Shown here: positions 27,809 through 37,423 of the stretch, one piece after another
Numbering within the stretch: the stretch's first letter is position 1
Layout of the letters: each line of letters opens with the position of its first letter
Assembly (NCBI RefSeq): GCF_910588665.1
Contig: NZ_CAJUPR010000001.1
Span: 201,300 to 265,299 of the forward strand
DNA length: 64,000 nt
Origin: an uncultured Brachyspira sp.
GTDB taxonomy: Bacteria > Spirochaetota > Brachyspiria > Brachyspirales > Brachyspiraceae
Direction of reading: 5' to 3'
Program-made: the position numbers and the translations under genes
Notes under the pieces: generated by a model
Seen by the model: only the letters and a program-made list of their open reading frames with translations
The model's database searches: none
Told to the model about the DNA's origin: nothing

Positions 27809-28813
27809 ATGTATCATTCAAGATTCAAAGGTCGGCATTATGAAGCAGGCTTTAAATACGGAAAAATACTTGCTAAAAATAATATAAATCCGTTGGAAAA
27901 AATAAAAATATCTGAAGAGAGAAAATATTTCTGTAGAAAATGTATGCCTGTATATGAATATTTTTTTCCTGAGATAATAGATGAAATAAAAGGAATGTCT
28001 GAAGGATTAAATCTAAACAACAATATAAAAATTAATTATATAAATATATGCGAGTTCTTATTTACAATATATTCATTTACTTTTGATAATAAATGCTCAT
28101 CTTTTGCATTCAAAACAGATGATGATATAATACTGTCAAAAAACAGCGATTTTTTAATTAGTATATCAAAATATTCAGACAGCACATATTATAAATTGGA
28201 TAATTCATATTCTTTTATAGGAAATACAACATCATTTATAGAAATTGAAGACGGAATAAATGATAAAGGACTTGCCGCAGCATTAACTTTTGTATATCCA
28301 GTAAAAATAAATTACGGTTTTAATGCAGGAATGATTATCAGATATATTTTAGAAAAGTCAGGAACAGTTAATGAAGCTTTGAAATTCTTAAAAGAAATTC
28401 CCATATCATCAGCGCAGAATATAGTATTGGCGGATAAAAACGGAGATATTGCTTTAATAGAATGCAACTGCGAAAGAACTGAAATAATAAAAAATGATTA
28501 TGTTTTTTCATCAAATCAGTTTATGAGCGAATCTATGAAAAAATATCAAACTAATTTAGAAGATGATATTCATTCAAATGACAGATATATTACTATGAAA
28601 AATGCATTTAAAGATTATGGGCATAATTTAGAGTTTGCAGAAAAATTGCTCAAGGGTAAATATGGTTTTTTATGTCAGTATAATAGAAAAAAAGGTTTTG
28701 ATACAATTTGGTCTTCAATATACTCATTAAAAAATAAAAAAATATATATAGCTCATGGAAATCCCATAAGAAAAAGATTTATAGAAGATAAAAGATTAAT
28801 ATTTAACTATTGA
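27809..28813 (+). CDS. C45-type (acyl-CoA:6-APA acyltransferase-like) hydrolase
   Basis: 334 aa. RFKGRHYEAGFKYGK at the start, NKCSSFAFKTDDDIILSKNSDF at about 94-115 and GLAAALTFVYP near 153 fit the peptidase C45/choloylglycine-hydrolase-like Ntn fold. Cys96 is the likely nucleophile exposed by self-cleavage. Such enzymes hydrolyse or form linear amide bonds (bile-salt, penicillin or peptide amides), but the substrate here is unknown. No signal peptide, so it is probably cytosolic. Ribosome site AAGGAG 7 bp from the ATG. The DUF4132 gene begins 53 bp downstream. Confidence 0.75.
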   Translation: MYHSRFKGRHYEAGFKYGKILAKNNINPLEKIKISEERKYFCRKCMPVYEYFFPEIIDEIKGMSEGLNLNNNIKINYINICEFLFTIYSFTFDNKCSSFAFKTDDDIILSKNSDFLISISKYSDSTYYKLDNSYSFIGNTTSFIEIEDGINDKGLAAALTFVYPVKINYGFNAGMIIRYILEKSGTVNEALKFLKEIPISSAQNIVLADKNGDIALIECNCERTEIIKNDYVFSSNQFMSESMKKYQTNLEDDIHSNDRYITMKNAFKDYGHNLEFAEKLLKGKYGFLCQYNRKKGFDTIWSSIYSLKNKKIYIAHGNPIRKRFIEDKRLIFNY

Positions 28814-28866
28814 TTTTTTATACAAGTAATGTATACTATATAAAAATATTTTAAGGAATTATTATT

Positions 28867-30264
28867 GTGCTTTCATTAGAAGAAATTAATGATATAACAG
28901 AAAAAAATTATAATAAAAAATTTGATAAAACCACTTCATTTATAGACGATTCTATAATATCAAATGTTCTTATAAAAGACAAAAGCAGTAAGGTATCAAG
29001 CAAGGCAATAAGATATATTTTAGGTGAATATTTGGAGATAAAAGAAGCTTACAGAGTAAGAAATGCGGACTTAATCGGATATTCTTTAGATGATGAGAGT
29101 TTTATAGAAGCGCTTGAAAATATATATAATGTATGGAATGATGATAATAAAACAAAAGGTATACTTTATTCTTATTGTATATTCGGAGGAAATGCTCAGC
29201 TTGATAAGCTTTATCAGAAAGCAAAAGATATTGCAAGCGACAGATTCAAATTGGCATGTTTTATGCTTGGTGCTATAGCATTAAATGCTACAAAAAAAGG
29301 ATTTGGATTGGTATATGAAGCATCAAAAAAATTTAAGCAAAGCAGCGTAAGAAGCGCTTGTTCGGATATTTTAGATGATACTTCAAAAAAATTAGGAATA
29401 AGTAAGGAAGCCTTTGCCGATAAAATAATTCCTGATTTTGATTTTGATAAAAACGGAATAAGAATAATAGAAAGCGATAATAAAAAATTTAAAATAACAT
29501 TAAAACAGGATTTCAGCATATCCATATTTGATGAGATAAAAAATAAAGAATATAAAACCCTTCCTAAAGATTTTCCTTCCATTCCTAAAAAAGAACTCTC
29601 TAAATTAAAAAGCGAAATAAATAAACTATTAAAAACTCAGACAGAAAGACTGATGTTTGTATTTATGGATTCAAGAAAATGGACATTAAAAGAGTGGAAG
29701 GAAGTGTTCTTTGAGAATCCTTTTATGAAGGCTTTTGCAATTAAGCTTATTTGGGGGATATATGATAAAGACAATAAATTACTGAAAACTTTCAGATATA
29801 TGGAAGATGGTTCTTTTAATAATGCTGATGATGAAGAGATAGACGAATCATTTATAAAAGACGGATATTTAATAACAATAATAAGCCCTATAGAAATTGA
29901 CAGTCAGTTAATAAAAAAATGGAAGGATCAGCTTTCAGATTATGATATAGTTCAGCCTTTTGAACAATTATCATTAGAAACAAAAGAGGAATTAATATCA
30001 AAAATACCTTCAAATATAGTTTTAAGAACTCTTCAAAATACCGCTTTAAAATTCGGCATGCAGAAAATAGTTGGAGACGGAGGATCCATAGATTCTTATT
30101 GTTTATATGATTCCTATAACGGAGCTGAGATATATATTAATACGCCGTATCTTGATTTATGGACATCATCTGCAGATACTATAGAAATAGAAATAGAAAT
30201 AGAAAATGCTGATGAAAGATTTGAATACGGAGCTTATCTCCTTCTTTCCAGTTATTTAAGATAA
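28867..30264 (+). CDS. DUF4132 domain protein (intact paralogue)
   Basis: 465 aa, GTG start with AAGGA 8 bp upstream. The N-terminal half is helical and repeat-like (AIRYILGEYLEIKEAYRVRN, SFIEALENIYNVW), with further helices through residue 190. The DUF4132 domain spans about 200-400: ITLKQDFSISIF, then WTLKEWKEVFFENPFM near 272-287, IKLIWGIYDKDN and FNNADDEEIDE. Function of DUF4132 is unknown; in other bacteria it accompanies WGR domains. Unlike the broken paralogue at 11125-12942, it lacks the BspA-like DUF285 front. The gene contains four copies of ATAGAA near its end. Confidence 0.75.
   Translation: MLSLEEINDITEKNYNKKFDKTTSFIDDSIISNVLIKDKSSKVSSKAIRYILGEYLEIKEAYRVRNADLIGYSLDDESFIEALENIYNVWNDDNKTKGILYSYCIFGGNAQLDKLYQKAKDIASDRFKLACFMLGAIALNATKKGFGLVYEASKKFKQSSVRSACSDILDDTSKKLGISKEAFADKIIPDFDFDKNGIRIIESDNKKFKITLKQDFSISIFDEIKNKEYKTLPKDFPSIPKKELSKLKSEINKLLKTQTERLMFVFMDSRKWTLKEWKEVFFENPFMKAFAIKLIWGIYDKDNKLLKTFRYMEDGSFNNADDEEIDESFIKDGYLITIISPIEIDSQLIKKWKDQLSDYDIVQPFEQLSLETKEELISKIPSNIVLRTLQNTALKFGMQKIVGDGGSIDSYCLYDSYNGAEIYINTPYLDLWTSSADTIEIEIEIENADERFEYGAYLLLSSYLR
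30181..30204 (+). repeat. Four tandem copies of ATAGAA
   Basis: A 6-bp microsatellite in the DUF4132 gene coding for alternating Ile-Glu. Copy changes would keep the frame. Confidence 0.7.
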
Positions 30265-30277
30265 TTATTATATACAA

Positions 30278-30787
30278 TTAATATTTTTCATAATGTATTT
30301 TATTAGGTTCAAATCTGTTCGGCATTTCAGGATCTTCATCGGGGTAGCCTACAGCAGCAATTCCAAAAGGCTTTATATTTTCAGGCAGCTTAAATAGATT
30401 TATAATTTCATTCATTCTCTCTTCACGCGGTGCAACACCAAGCCATACACTGCCTAAATTCTTAGCTTTTGCCGCAAGCATAATATTTTCTAAAGCGGCT
30501 GCGCAGTTCTGCTGCCAATAAAGTTTTCCAGATTCATCTGATAAATCTCCGCATACAATTATGGCAAGCGAAGCCGTATCAAGCATTTTTGAATAAGGGT
30601 GAAATTTCATAATTTTATCAAATGTATCTCTGTTTTTTATAACTATAAACTCCCAGTTTCTTTTATTATTGGCTGATGGGGCATACATTGCGGCTTTAAG
30701 CATATATTCTATATTTTCATCTTCAACTTGTTTTCCTTTAATATACTTTCTTATACTTCTTCTTGTAAATAAAATATCTTCAGGCAA
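30278..30787 (-). CDS. Nitroreductase family flavoprotein
   Basis: 169 aa, FMN-dependent NAD(P)H oxidoreductase of the small nitroreductase group. RRSIRKYIKG (9-18) and AAMYAPSANNKRNWEFIVI (32-50) bind FMN; QQNCAAALENIMLAAKAKNLGSVWLG forms the central helix and loop. The start is TTG with a strong AAGGAG 8 bp upstream; no nearby ATG is better placed. Physiological substrate unknown. It converges on the DUF4132 gene with 13 bp between stops. Confidence 0.88.
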   Translation of the reverse strand: MPEDILFTRRSIRKYIKGKQVEDENIEYMLKAAMYAPSANNKRNWEFIVIKNRDTFDKIMKFHPYSKMLDTASLAIIVCGDLSDESGKLYWQQNCAAALENIMLAAKAKNLGSVWLGVAPREERMNEIINLFKLPENIKPFGIAAVGYPDEDPEMPNRFEPNKIHYEKY

Positions 30788-30894
30788 AATTATACTCCTT
30801 ATAAATTATTATTTTTTTTATTTCTGCTAATAAAAATTGTTCGCTTAAAGTTTCTGTCATTCTTCAAATGCCAGAAGTTCTCAATTTTTATAAT

Positions 30895-32103
30895 TTAATC
30901 GAATGAGTCTGTAAAAAATACTATTATAGGAGCTATAAAAGAAGCAGTGAAGGAATAAATACCATAAACATATATAAAATTATATATTTTATTATTGCCT
31001 ATAACAGTATCATTTATATTATTTTTTAATATTTTTATTACGGACTTTATATTTTGTATTATAATATATATTAAATTAACAGCTGTTATAATATTTAGAA
31101 CTATTATAGAAATTTCATTTATTTTTGTTTCTGAAATAATAACTCTGTATACATCTGCACTTAATACCAATATATTAAATAAAAATGCCAGTATAGGAAA
31201 TATTATATACATTGCTTTTGTTATTATTCCAGCCTTATAATCAGCTCTTGTAAAGTATAAAGTAAAAACAGATAAATATAACAAAGTATTATAAATGATA
31301 AAAGATTTATTATTTTCAAAAGGTCTTATAGGTTCATAGAATAATGCAAAAAATAAAGCAAATATTAAAAATAAATTCAAAAACATTAATAGCCTTGAAA
31401 AATATATTGATAAAATAGTTTTGAATTTCTTTTGTATAAGGAAAGATAAGAAAGGAATTAACAAAGAAAAAAATAATAATGAATAAAATATAATATGCTG
31501 TATAATATCATATAATATTTCATTATCAATTAAACGATAATAACGCTCAACTATAAATGCTGCAAATATAAAAAAGAATAATACTATTGTTTCTAATACG
31601 GCAGAGAAAAATATAATATCTCCTAGTTTAGTAAAAGTATCAGATATATTATCTTTTATATTAAAATTATTATCAGCTAAAAGTATTATGATAAAAAATA
31701 TTATATATGATAATATACTTTTATTAATCATGATATTGGATTTAAAAAAATTCAATATATCAGGTATTTCATTTTTTAAAGGTGCTGAAGTAAATATACC
31801 AAGCAGTAATAAAAGCAAAAATAATAAAAATGTTATGAGTATTGTTCTTTTATTAATATTTTTTAAATCGCTGTTTATAATAAATAAAAATGAATAGCAG
31901 AAAAAATAAAATATCTGAAAATAAAAGCTATTATAAAGTATGAAGTCTACAACATATACAACATCATATACTATACCAGCCATAGCGATAGGTACAGATG
32001 CAGTTATCATTAAAATGAATACTGATATATAATATTTTGCTGATGCTATGTTTGTTAATTTATTTTCAGACATTTTTATAATTCCATATAGGGATTTAGG
32101 CAT
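30895..32103 (-). CDS. Polytopic membrane protein of unknown function
   Basis: 402 aa with about ten hydrophobic helices and short loops, rich in Ile, Leu and Phe. I do not recognise a family with confidence; the layout is compatible with DUF4153-like integral membrane proteins. There are two possible ATGs: 32103, with no ribosome site, and 32073 (MSENKLTNIA), with a weak GGAA about 11 bp upstream. The second gives a more natural N-terminus of 392 aa. It stands alone between the nitroreductase and helicase genes. Confidence 0.55.
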   Translation of the reverse strand: MPKSLYGIIKMSENKLTNIASAKYYISVFILMITASVPIAMAGIVYDVVYVVDFILYNSFYFQIFYFFCYSFLFIINSDLKNINKRTILITFLLFLLLLLLGIFTSAPLKNEIPDILNFFKSNIMINKSILSYIIFFIIILLADNNFNIKDNISDTFTKLGDIIFFSAVLETIVLFFFIFAAFIVERYYRLIDNEILYDIIQHIIFYSLLFFSLLIPFLSFLIQKKFKTILSIYFSRLLMFLNLFLIFALFFALFYEPIRPFENNKSFIIYNTLLYLSVFTLYFTRADYKAGIITKAMYIIFPILAFLFNILVLSADVYRVIISETKINEISIIVLNIITAVNLIYIIIQNIKSVIKILKNNINDTVIGNNKIYNFIYVYGIYSFTASFIAPIIVFFTDSFD

Positions 32104-32170
32104 TTTTTACAAATATTTGAAAATGGATTATAACTTATAATTATAAATTGTCAAGTATTTAAGAATAGAG

Positions 32171-34711
32171 TTAATAGTCAAAGAAATTGTTCATATCATT
32201 AAGAATTTCTCTAATACTTCCCCTTAAAACTTTGGCATTAGGAAGCGAGTTAATAAATTGGGAACCGTAATTTTTTGTATAAAGTCTTTTATCCAATACC
32301 AATACAATTCCTCTGTCATCTTTACTTCGTATAAGCCGTCCGAATCCCTGTTTAAACTTTATTACGGCAAAAGGCAGGGCATAGTCTAAAAATGCATTTC
32401 CTCCGTTTTCCTCAATATATTTGTATCTTCCTTCGCTTATTGGATCTGTAGGTACGGCAAAAGGGAGTTTTGGTATTATAACCGCTTCCAAGTTTTTTCC
32501 AGCCACATCAACACCCTCCCAAAAAGAATCAACACCGTAAAGCACATTATTTGAAGAGGATTTAAACATATCAAGAAGAGTATGTCTATGCACGGATGCG
32601 GTCTGAGCTAGAGCATTTATATTTTTGCTTTTTAATTTTTCAGATGTGCTTTCATAAACGCTCATAAGAGATGAAAAAGAAGTAAAAAGTATAAAAGCTC
32701 TTCCTCCTGTTATACTGCAGACTTGCATTAATACCTTTGAAGTAAAATCATTGAATGTATCAGAACCAGCATCAGGCATATCGGCTGCAATATATAGTCT
32801 TGCATTATCTTCATAATTAAACTGAGATTCTAAATATATTTCTATTTTTTTATTTTTTTCTATATAATCAAATCCTAATCTATTTGAAAAGAAATTAAAG
32901 CTTTTTGAAACAGTTAAAGTTGCAGAATACATTGCCACAGTATCAAATCTTGAATATAAAAAGTCATTTAAATTTTTAGCCACAGTTACAGGCGTTAAAT
33001 GCCAATTAAGAATAAGATTTCCTTTTTTTGTGAGCTTTGTTTCTATCCATCTTATATATTCATCTTTTTTATAATCTATTACAGAGTTTAAAGATACCAA
33101 TTGTCTTTTTAGTCTTTCTAAATATGCATTAGACATTTGAGCCGTTTCGTCATAATCAAAATTTTTCTCAATTGCTATATCAAAAAACTTTTTATATAAT
33201 TTATCGCAGATATTTACAAGCGAAGTCATTAAAATTACCATTTCTCTAAGAGGCTTTACTCCTTCATCTTTCCAATGATCGGAGATTACAAGTTCAGGAC
33301 TTATTCTGAATTTATATCCTAATCCTTCTTTTGTCTGAATATTTTTATGGCAGTAGCCTATAAACTCTTTTGCCCTTTCTTCGGCGGCATTTCTCATTCT
33401 TGAAGTTAAATCATGAGCTTTGCCTATTAAATCTGTTATTTCGTCGTATTGATTCTTTTCAATTAATGCTCTTTTTTCATTAAGTATATTATTAATATTT
33501 TCTATAACACCAAGTCTTTTATTTCTCTTTATTCTTGAAATATAGAAAAGCGCTTTTAATATTCCGTTTTTACTTCCGTCATCTCCGAAATAGCTTGAAG
33601 CGGAGTTTTCAAAATTATGAGCCTCATCAATTATAACTTTTGTGTATCTCGGAAGCAGGCAGTATCTTCCCGCAGTTTCAGCATAAAGCGATAAATCGGC
33701 GCATAATATATGATGATTAACTATTAATAGCTGAGCGGCATTTAACTGCTTGCGCATTTTATAGAAGTAGCAGTCTTCCAAATATTGGCATTTTCTATGA
33801 GTGCAGGTGTCGGTATCGCAGCAGACCATTTCCCACAATTCGCTTTTCGGCTTGTATCCTAAATCGGTTATAGAACCGTCTTTTGTTGTATTAAGCCAAT
33901 GATCTATATCATTAAAGAAATTTATCTGCTCTTCAAAATCAAATCTATCATTATCATTCAATCCGTCTTTGACTTTCTTTATACATACATAATTGTTTCT
34001 GCCTTTAACTAAGGCATATTTTACATTCGGCGCAATTCCTCCTATAATAGAGGGTATATCCTTTGAAATAATCTGCTCCTGCAAATTTATGGTATTGGTA
34101 GATATTACTATTCTGGTTTTATTTTCTTTAAGCCATAAAAGTGCTGGTATAAGATATGCAAAAGATTTTCCTATTCCTGTACCTGCTTCAGATATTAAAT
34201 GCTTATTATTATTAAACGATTCAATGGTGGCTTCAACCAGCTCAGTTTGTTCTTGTCTGTATTCGTACTTTTTTAGAAGATTGCTTAAAATACCGTTTTC
34301 CGTGAACATATATAATGCATCGGGAGCATCTATTTTCTTTATATTTTCAGATTTTATGGGCTTTACAACTTCATAATATTCATCAGCATCGTTATTGATT
34401 ATATAGAAACCTATTCCTGCATTGTTTCCAAGTTCGCTTGCTATTGACAGATCGGGTCTTGATGGAGTAAGCTCTCCTGAAGGGTGATTATGAATTACAG
34501 CATCAAATTCCAATGATAATGATATTATAGCAGGAACAGAGTCTTTATTTCCTCTTGCTATAACTTCTATATAATCAAGTATTCCGTAGGTGTTAAAATT
34601 TATTCCGAAATATACTTCATTGCCGTAAGCATCTGTTATTGCCTTTCTCATATAATTTATTGCATCTGCTGAAAATACATTATCTATTTCTTTTGTATAA
34701 TTATTATTCAT
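32171..34711 (-). CDS. DinG-family helicase with an N-terminal JAB/MPN (JAMM) domain
   Basis: 846 aa. Residues about 10-125 form a RadC/JAB-type domain with an intact JAMM signature: Glu32, HNH (His74, His76) followed by PSG, and Ser84-x-x-Asp87, spaced as in metal-binding JAMM proteases. An XPD/DinG superfamily 2 helicase follows: Walker A AGTGIGKSFAYL near 175, a cysteine-rich Fe-S insertion (CCDTDTCTHRKCQYLEDC), the DEAH box VIIDEAHNFENS, and C-terminal motifs VLYGVDSFWEGVD and FKQGFGRLIRSKDDRG. DinG unwinds R-loops and forked DNA. Other DinG proteins carry an exonuclease at the front; here it is a JAMM domain. Monocistronic. Confidence 0.92.
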   Translation of the reverse strand: MNNNYTKEIDNVFSADAINYMRKAITDAYGNEVYFGINFNTYGILDYIEVIARGNKDSVPAIISLSLEFDAVIHNHPSGELTPSRPDLSIASELGNNAGIGFYIINNDADEYYEVVKPIKSENIKKIDAPDALYMFTENGILSNLLKKYEYRQEQTELVEATIESFNNNKHLISEAGTGIGKSFAYLIPALLWLKENKTRIVISTNTINLQEQIISKDIPSIIGGIAPNVKYALVKGRNNYVCIKKVKDGLNDNDRFDFEEQINFFNDIDHWLNTTKDGSITDLGYKPKSELWEMVCCDTDTCTHRKCQYLEDCYFYKMRKQLNAAQLLIVNHHILCADLSLYAETAGRYCLLPRYTKVIIDEAHNFENSASSYFGDDGSKNGILKALFYISRIKRNKRLGVIENINNILNEKRALIEKNQYDEITDLIGKAHDLTSRMRNAAEERAKEFIGYCHKNIQTKEGLGYKFRISPELVISDHWKDEGVKPLREMVILMTSLVNICDKLYKKFFDIAIEKNFDYDETAQMSNAYLERLKRQLVSLNSVIDYKKDEYIRWIETKLTKKGNLILNWHLTPVTVAKNLNDFLYSRFDTVAMYSATLTVSKSFNFFSNRLGFDYIEKNKKIEIYLESQFNYEDNARLYIAADMPDAGSDTFNDFTSKVLMQVCSITGGRAFILFTSFSSLMSVYESTSEKLKSKNINALAQTASVHRHTLLDMFKSSSNNVLYGVDSFWEGVDVAGKNLEAVIIPKLPFAVPTDPISEGRYKYIEENGGNAFLDYALPFAVIKFKQGFGRLIRSKDDRGIVLVLDKRLYTKNYGSQFINSLPNAKVLRGSIREILNDMNNFFDY

Positions 34712-34802
34712 ATTGATTCAATAATATAGAATATTGAAATCTTTGTCAATAATTAAAAAATTTTAATTATTTCTAAATTATATAACTAAATGTATTATAA
34801 TA

Positions 34803-35963
34803 TTAATTATGAGCCAAACTATTATTAGAGATAATATTATTATTTGTTATATTTTTAAACATAGTTTTTACTCTGTCATTTGTAAGAGGAGAATAAAAAT
34901 TATGTATAAGCTCATAGCCTTTTTTTATAGCATTGGTATCATAATCGCTGTACGAATAATTGCTTTTTAAAGAAGGCATATTAATATTAGGATCTTCTTT
35001 TATGGGCTTCATTATCACTTCAAAACCGTTTTGTTTAAAAAAAGCATAGTAAGTGGGAATATAAGAAAAACTGATTTCTTTATTTTCATTTATATTTAAT
35101 GAAACTACAGTTCCTATATCTAAATAAGGATATCTGCCTTTATGATTTGCAATGAAGTTTCCAAGCGAATATATAATTATTCCGCTGTGATTAGTACCCT
35201 CATAAATCTCCGCAGGTCTTGGTACATGAGGGTGATGCCCCACTATTATATCAACTCCGTTTTCAATTAAATATCTGGCTGTTTGTATTGTTGATTCTTC
35301 AGCGTAAGTGGTGTATTCCAAACCAAAATGAAGAGATACTATCTTTATTTCATTATTTGTGGCAAGCATTAAATCGGATTTTACTTTTTCTATCAAATCT
35401 TCCTGTTTAGGAAAGAAATTCATAAAATATAAATATCCGTTTTTATTAGTTTTATGACTTATGCCGTTATCAAGCATTGTATATGCGGATATAAAAATCG
35501 GTATATTATTAATATTTGTTATAACAGGAGCTATACTTGGGGAATTAGTGGATCCTCCTAAGGTTAATTTATTATTTCTGTGAAGTTCTGCTACAGTTTC
35601 CGCTTCAGCCTGCGCCCCTTGATCATAAGCATGGTTATTTGCAATTGAAAAAGTATTAAAATAATTAAAGAAATATTTCAAATAATCTAATGAACCGTTA
35701 AACTCAGGGTAGGGCATAGGAGGCTTATTTGTATTAACTACAAACTCCAAATTAGCAAATACTATATCCCCTTGAAAATATTCTTTTAAATCTATTAATA
35801 CATCATTGCTTTGAAATGCATTTACAATAGCAGGATGCGTCATTATATCTCCAGTAAATACTAATTTAATATTTTTAGGAGACGGTTTCATTTCTTTTTT
35901 ATTATATGAGCATGAATATAATAGCAGTATAAAAAATACGGCAGTTATTAATTTTTTTGTCAT
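34803..35963 (-). CDS. CapA-family metallophosphatase-like lipoprotein
   Basis: 386 aa. A lipobox (FILLLYSC, Cys18) anchors the protein to a membrane. The PGA_cap (CapA/PgsA) domain follows: LVFTGDIMTHPAI near 35, FANLEFVVN, IANNHAYDQG near 110, HFGLEYTTYA and IIVGHHPHVPRPAEIYEG near 225-245, matching the metallophosphoesterase-like metal sites. CapA homologues take part in capsule or poly-gamma-glutamate export or attachment, but no pgsBC genes are nearby, so the substrate is open. Ribosome site TAGGTAA. It lies 26 bp downstream of the CorC-like gene and may share its transcript. Confidence 0.85.
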   Translation of the reverse strand: MTKKLITAVFFILLLYSCSYNKKEMKPSPKNIKLVFTGDIMTHPAIVNAFQSNDVLIDLKEYFQGDIVFANLEFVVNTNKPPMPYPEFNGSLDYLKYFFNYFNTFSIANNHAYDQGAQAEAETVAELHRNNKLTLGGSTNSPSIAPVITNINNIPIFISAYTMLDNGISHKTNKNGYLYFMNFFPKQEDLIEKVKSDLMLATNNEIKIVSLHFGLEYTTYAEESTIQTARYLIENGVDIIVGHHPHVPRPAEIYEGTNHSGIIIYSLGNFIANHKGRYPYLDIGTVVSLNINENKEISFSYIPTYYAFFKQNGFEVIMKPIKEDPNINMPSLKSNYSYSDYDTNAIKKGYELIHNFYSPLTNDRVKTMFKNITNNNIISNNSLAHN

Positions 35964-35989
35964 AGTTATTTTACCTAAAATTATAATTT

Positions 35990-37393
35990 TTATATTTCAG
36001 CTTTTTCATTTATAATTTCTAAATCATTTTTTTCTATATCATGAATATCTGGATTTTCCTCACCGTTATTATTATCGCTGATTCTTGTATATCTGAGAGG
36101 TATCAATTCCATTTCTACTATTCTCCTGTCTTCTATTTTCATTATCCTTCCTCTGTATCCTTTTAGTATAAAATGTTCATTGATTTCAGGTATATGATCA
36201 AGCATATCTATAACATACCCCGCTATAGTCTGATATTCTTTATGTTCTAATTGCAGTTTCAGATTCTTATTTACATCTTCTATAGAGGCATTTCCATTTA
36301 TTATAATTCTTTTTCCTTTAAATCTTATAACATCTGCTTCTTTTTTATCGCTTTCATCTTCAATATCTCCCATTATCTCCTCTATAATATCTTCCATAGT
36401 AACAAGTCCTGCAGTTCCTCCGTATTCATCAATAGTAATAACCATTTGAAGCTTTTTTTTCTGCATATCGCTGAATAGGCTGCTTATAGTTTTTGTTTCT
36501 GGTACAAAGTACGGAAGCATTATATAATCAATTGCTTTCTTCTTTAATTTATTTTTTTTAGAAGATCCTTTAAGATATTCTTTAAATAAAGCTCTTGTGT
36601 GGAATATTCCTATTATATGGTCAACAGTTTCTTCATAAACTGGAAATCTTGAAAGTCCTGTTTCTACTGTAAGTTTTATTAGTTCGTTTATATCTGTTTC
36701 AGCTTCAATACATACCATATCCACACGGGGCGTCATAATTTCTTCAACAGTTTTATTTCTGAAATCAATAACCCCTGTAAGCATTTCATGAGTATATTCT
36801 TTTATTATTCCTTCTTTATGACCGAGATGTATAATAGTTGTAATATCGTCCATACTTGATAATGCACTTCTCTTTTCAGCATCTCTAAGTTTTTTAGGAA
36901 CAAAGTAATTCATTATAAAAGTTGTTATTTTATCCATTAAGAATGTTATAGGCTTAAATATAAAATGACAAAATTTCATAAAATAGAGAAGATAAGGCAT
37001 CATTTTTTCAGCATTAACTCTCATTAATACTTTAGGAAGTATTTCACCGAATATAATTATAAGTACTGTTATTGTGGCTGTTGATATTGTAACCAAAATA
37101 TTTTCCGATATGTTAGGAATAGCATCTGCAAGTCTTATTGCAAATACAGTTATTATGGAGCTTGCCGTAATATTTACTATGTTGTTTCCCACAAGAATTG
37201 TAGGTATCATAGAGCTTGATTTTTCCCAATATTTTGTATCTTCTTCTTTTATTCTTTTTTCCCTTACCAAACGCATTAATGTAACATCATCTATTGAGGT
37301 ATATGCCGTTTCGCTTCCTGAAAATAATGCAGAGAGCATTATAAATATAATAATAATTAATATTTCAAATAAATAAATTAATATAACTTCCAT
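35990..37393 (-). CDS. CNNM/CorC family protein (DUF21, CBS pair, CorC_HlyC domain), hemolysin C-like
   Basis: 467 aa. Four hydrophobic segments in the first 170 residues make a DUF21 domain (MLSALFSGSETAYTSID is the signature), then a CBS pair (IMTPRVDMV ... GIFHTR; TISSLFSDMQKKKLQMVITIDEYGG), and a C-terminal CorC_HlyC domain. Members are implicated in Mg2+/Co2+ efflux; relatives in Brachyspira have been called hemolysin (TlyC) on homology. Haemolysis should not be assumed. The tail after about 425 is polar and acidic. Upstream, the amidase gene ends only 31 bp away on the same strand. Confidence 0.9.
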   Translation of the reverse strand: MEVILIYLFEILIIIIFIMLSALFSGSETAYTSIDDVTLMRLVREKRIKEEDTKYWEKSSSMIPTILVGNNIVNITASSIITVFAIRLADAIPNISENILVTISTATITVLIIIFGEILPKVLMRVNAEKMMPYLLYFMKFCHFIFKPITFLMDKITTFIMNYFVPKKLRDAEKRSALSSMDDITTIIHLGHKEGIIKEYTHEMLTGVIDFRNKTVEEIMTPRVDMVCIEAETDINELIKLTVETGLSRFPVYEETVDHIIGIFHTRALFKEYLKGSSKKNKLKKKAIDYIMLPYFVPETKTISSLFSDMQKKKLQMVITIDEYGGTAGLVTMEDIIEEIMGDIEDESDKKEADVIRFKGKRIIINGNASIEDVNKNLKLQLEHKEYQTIAGYVIDMLDHIPEINEHFILKGYRGRIMKIEDRRIVEMELIPLRYTRISDNNNGEENPDIHDIEKNDLEIINEKAEI

Positions 37394-37423
37394 AATTCTA
37401 TAATCCTCTTTTAATAAGCTGAT

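Noticed and set aside
30181..30204. Microsatellite as a phase-variable switch
   Set aside because: The repeat unit is 6 bp, so gain or loss of copies keeps the reading frame.
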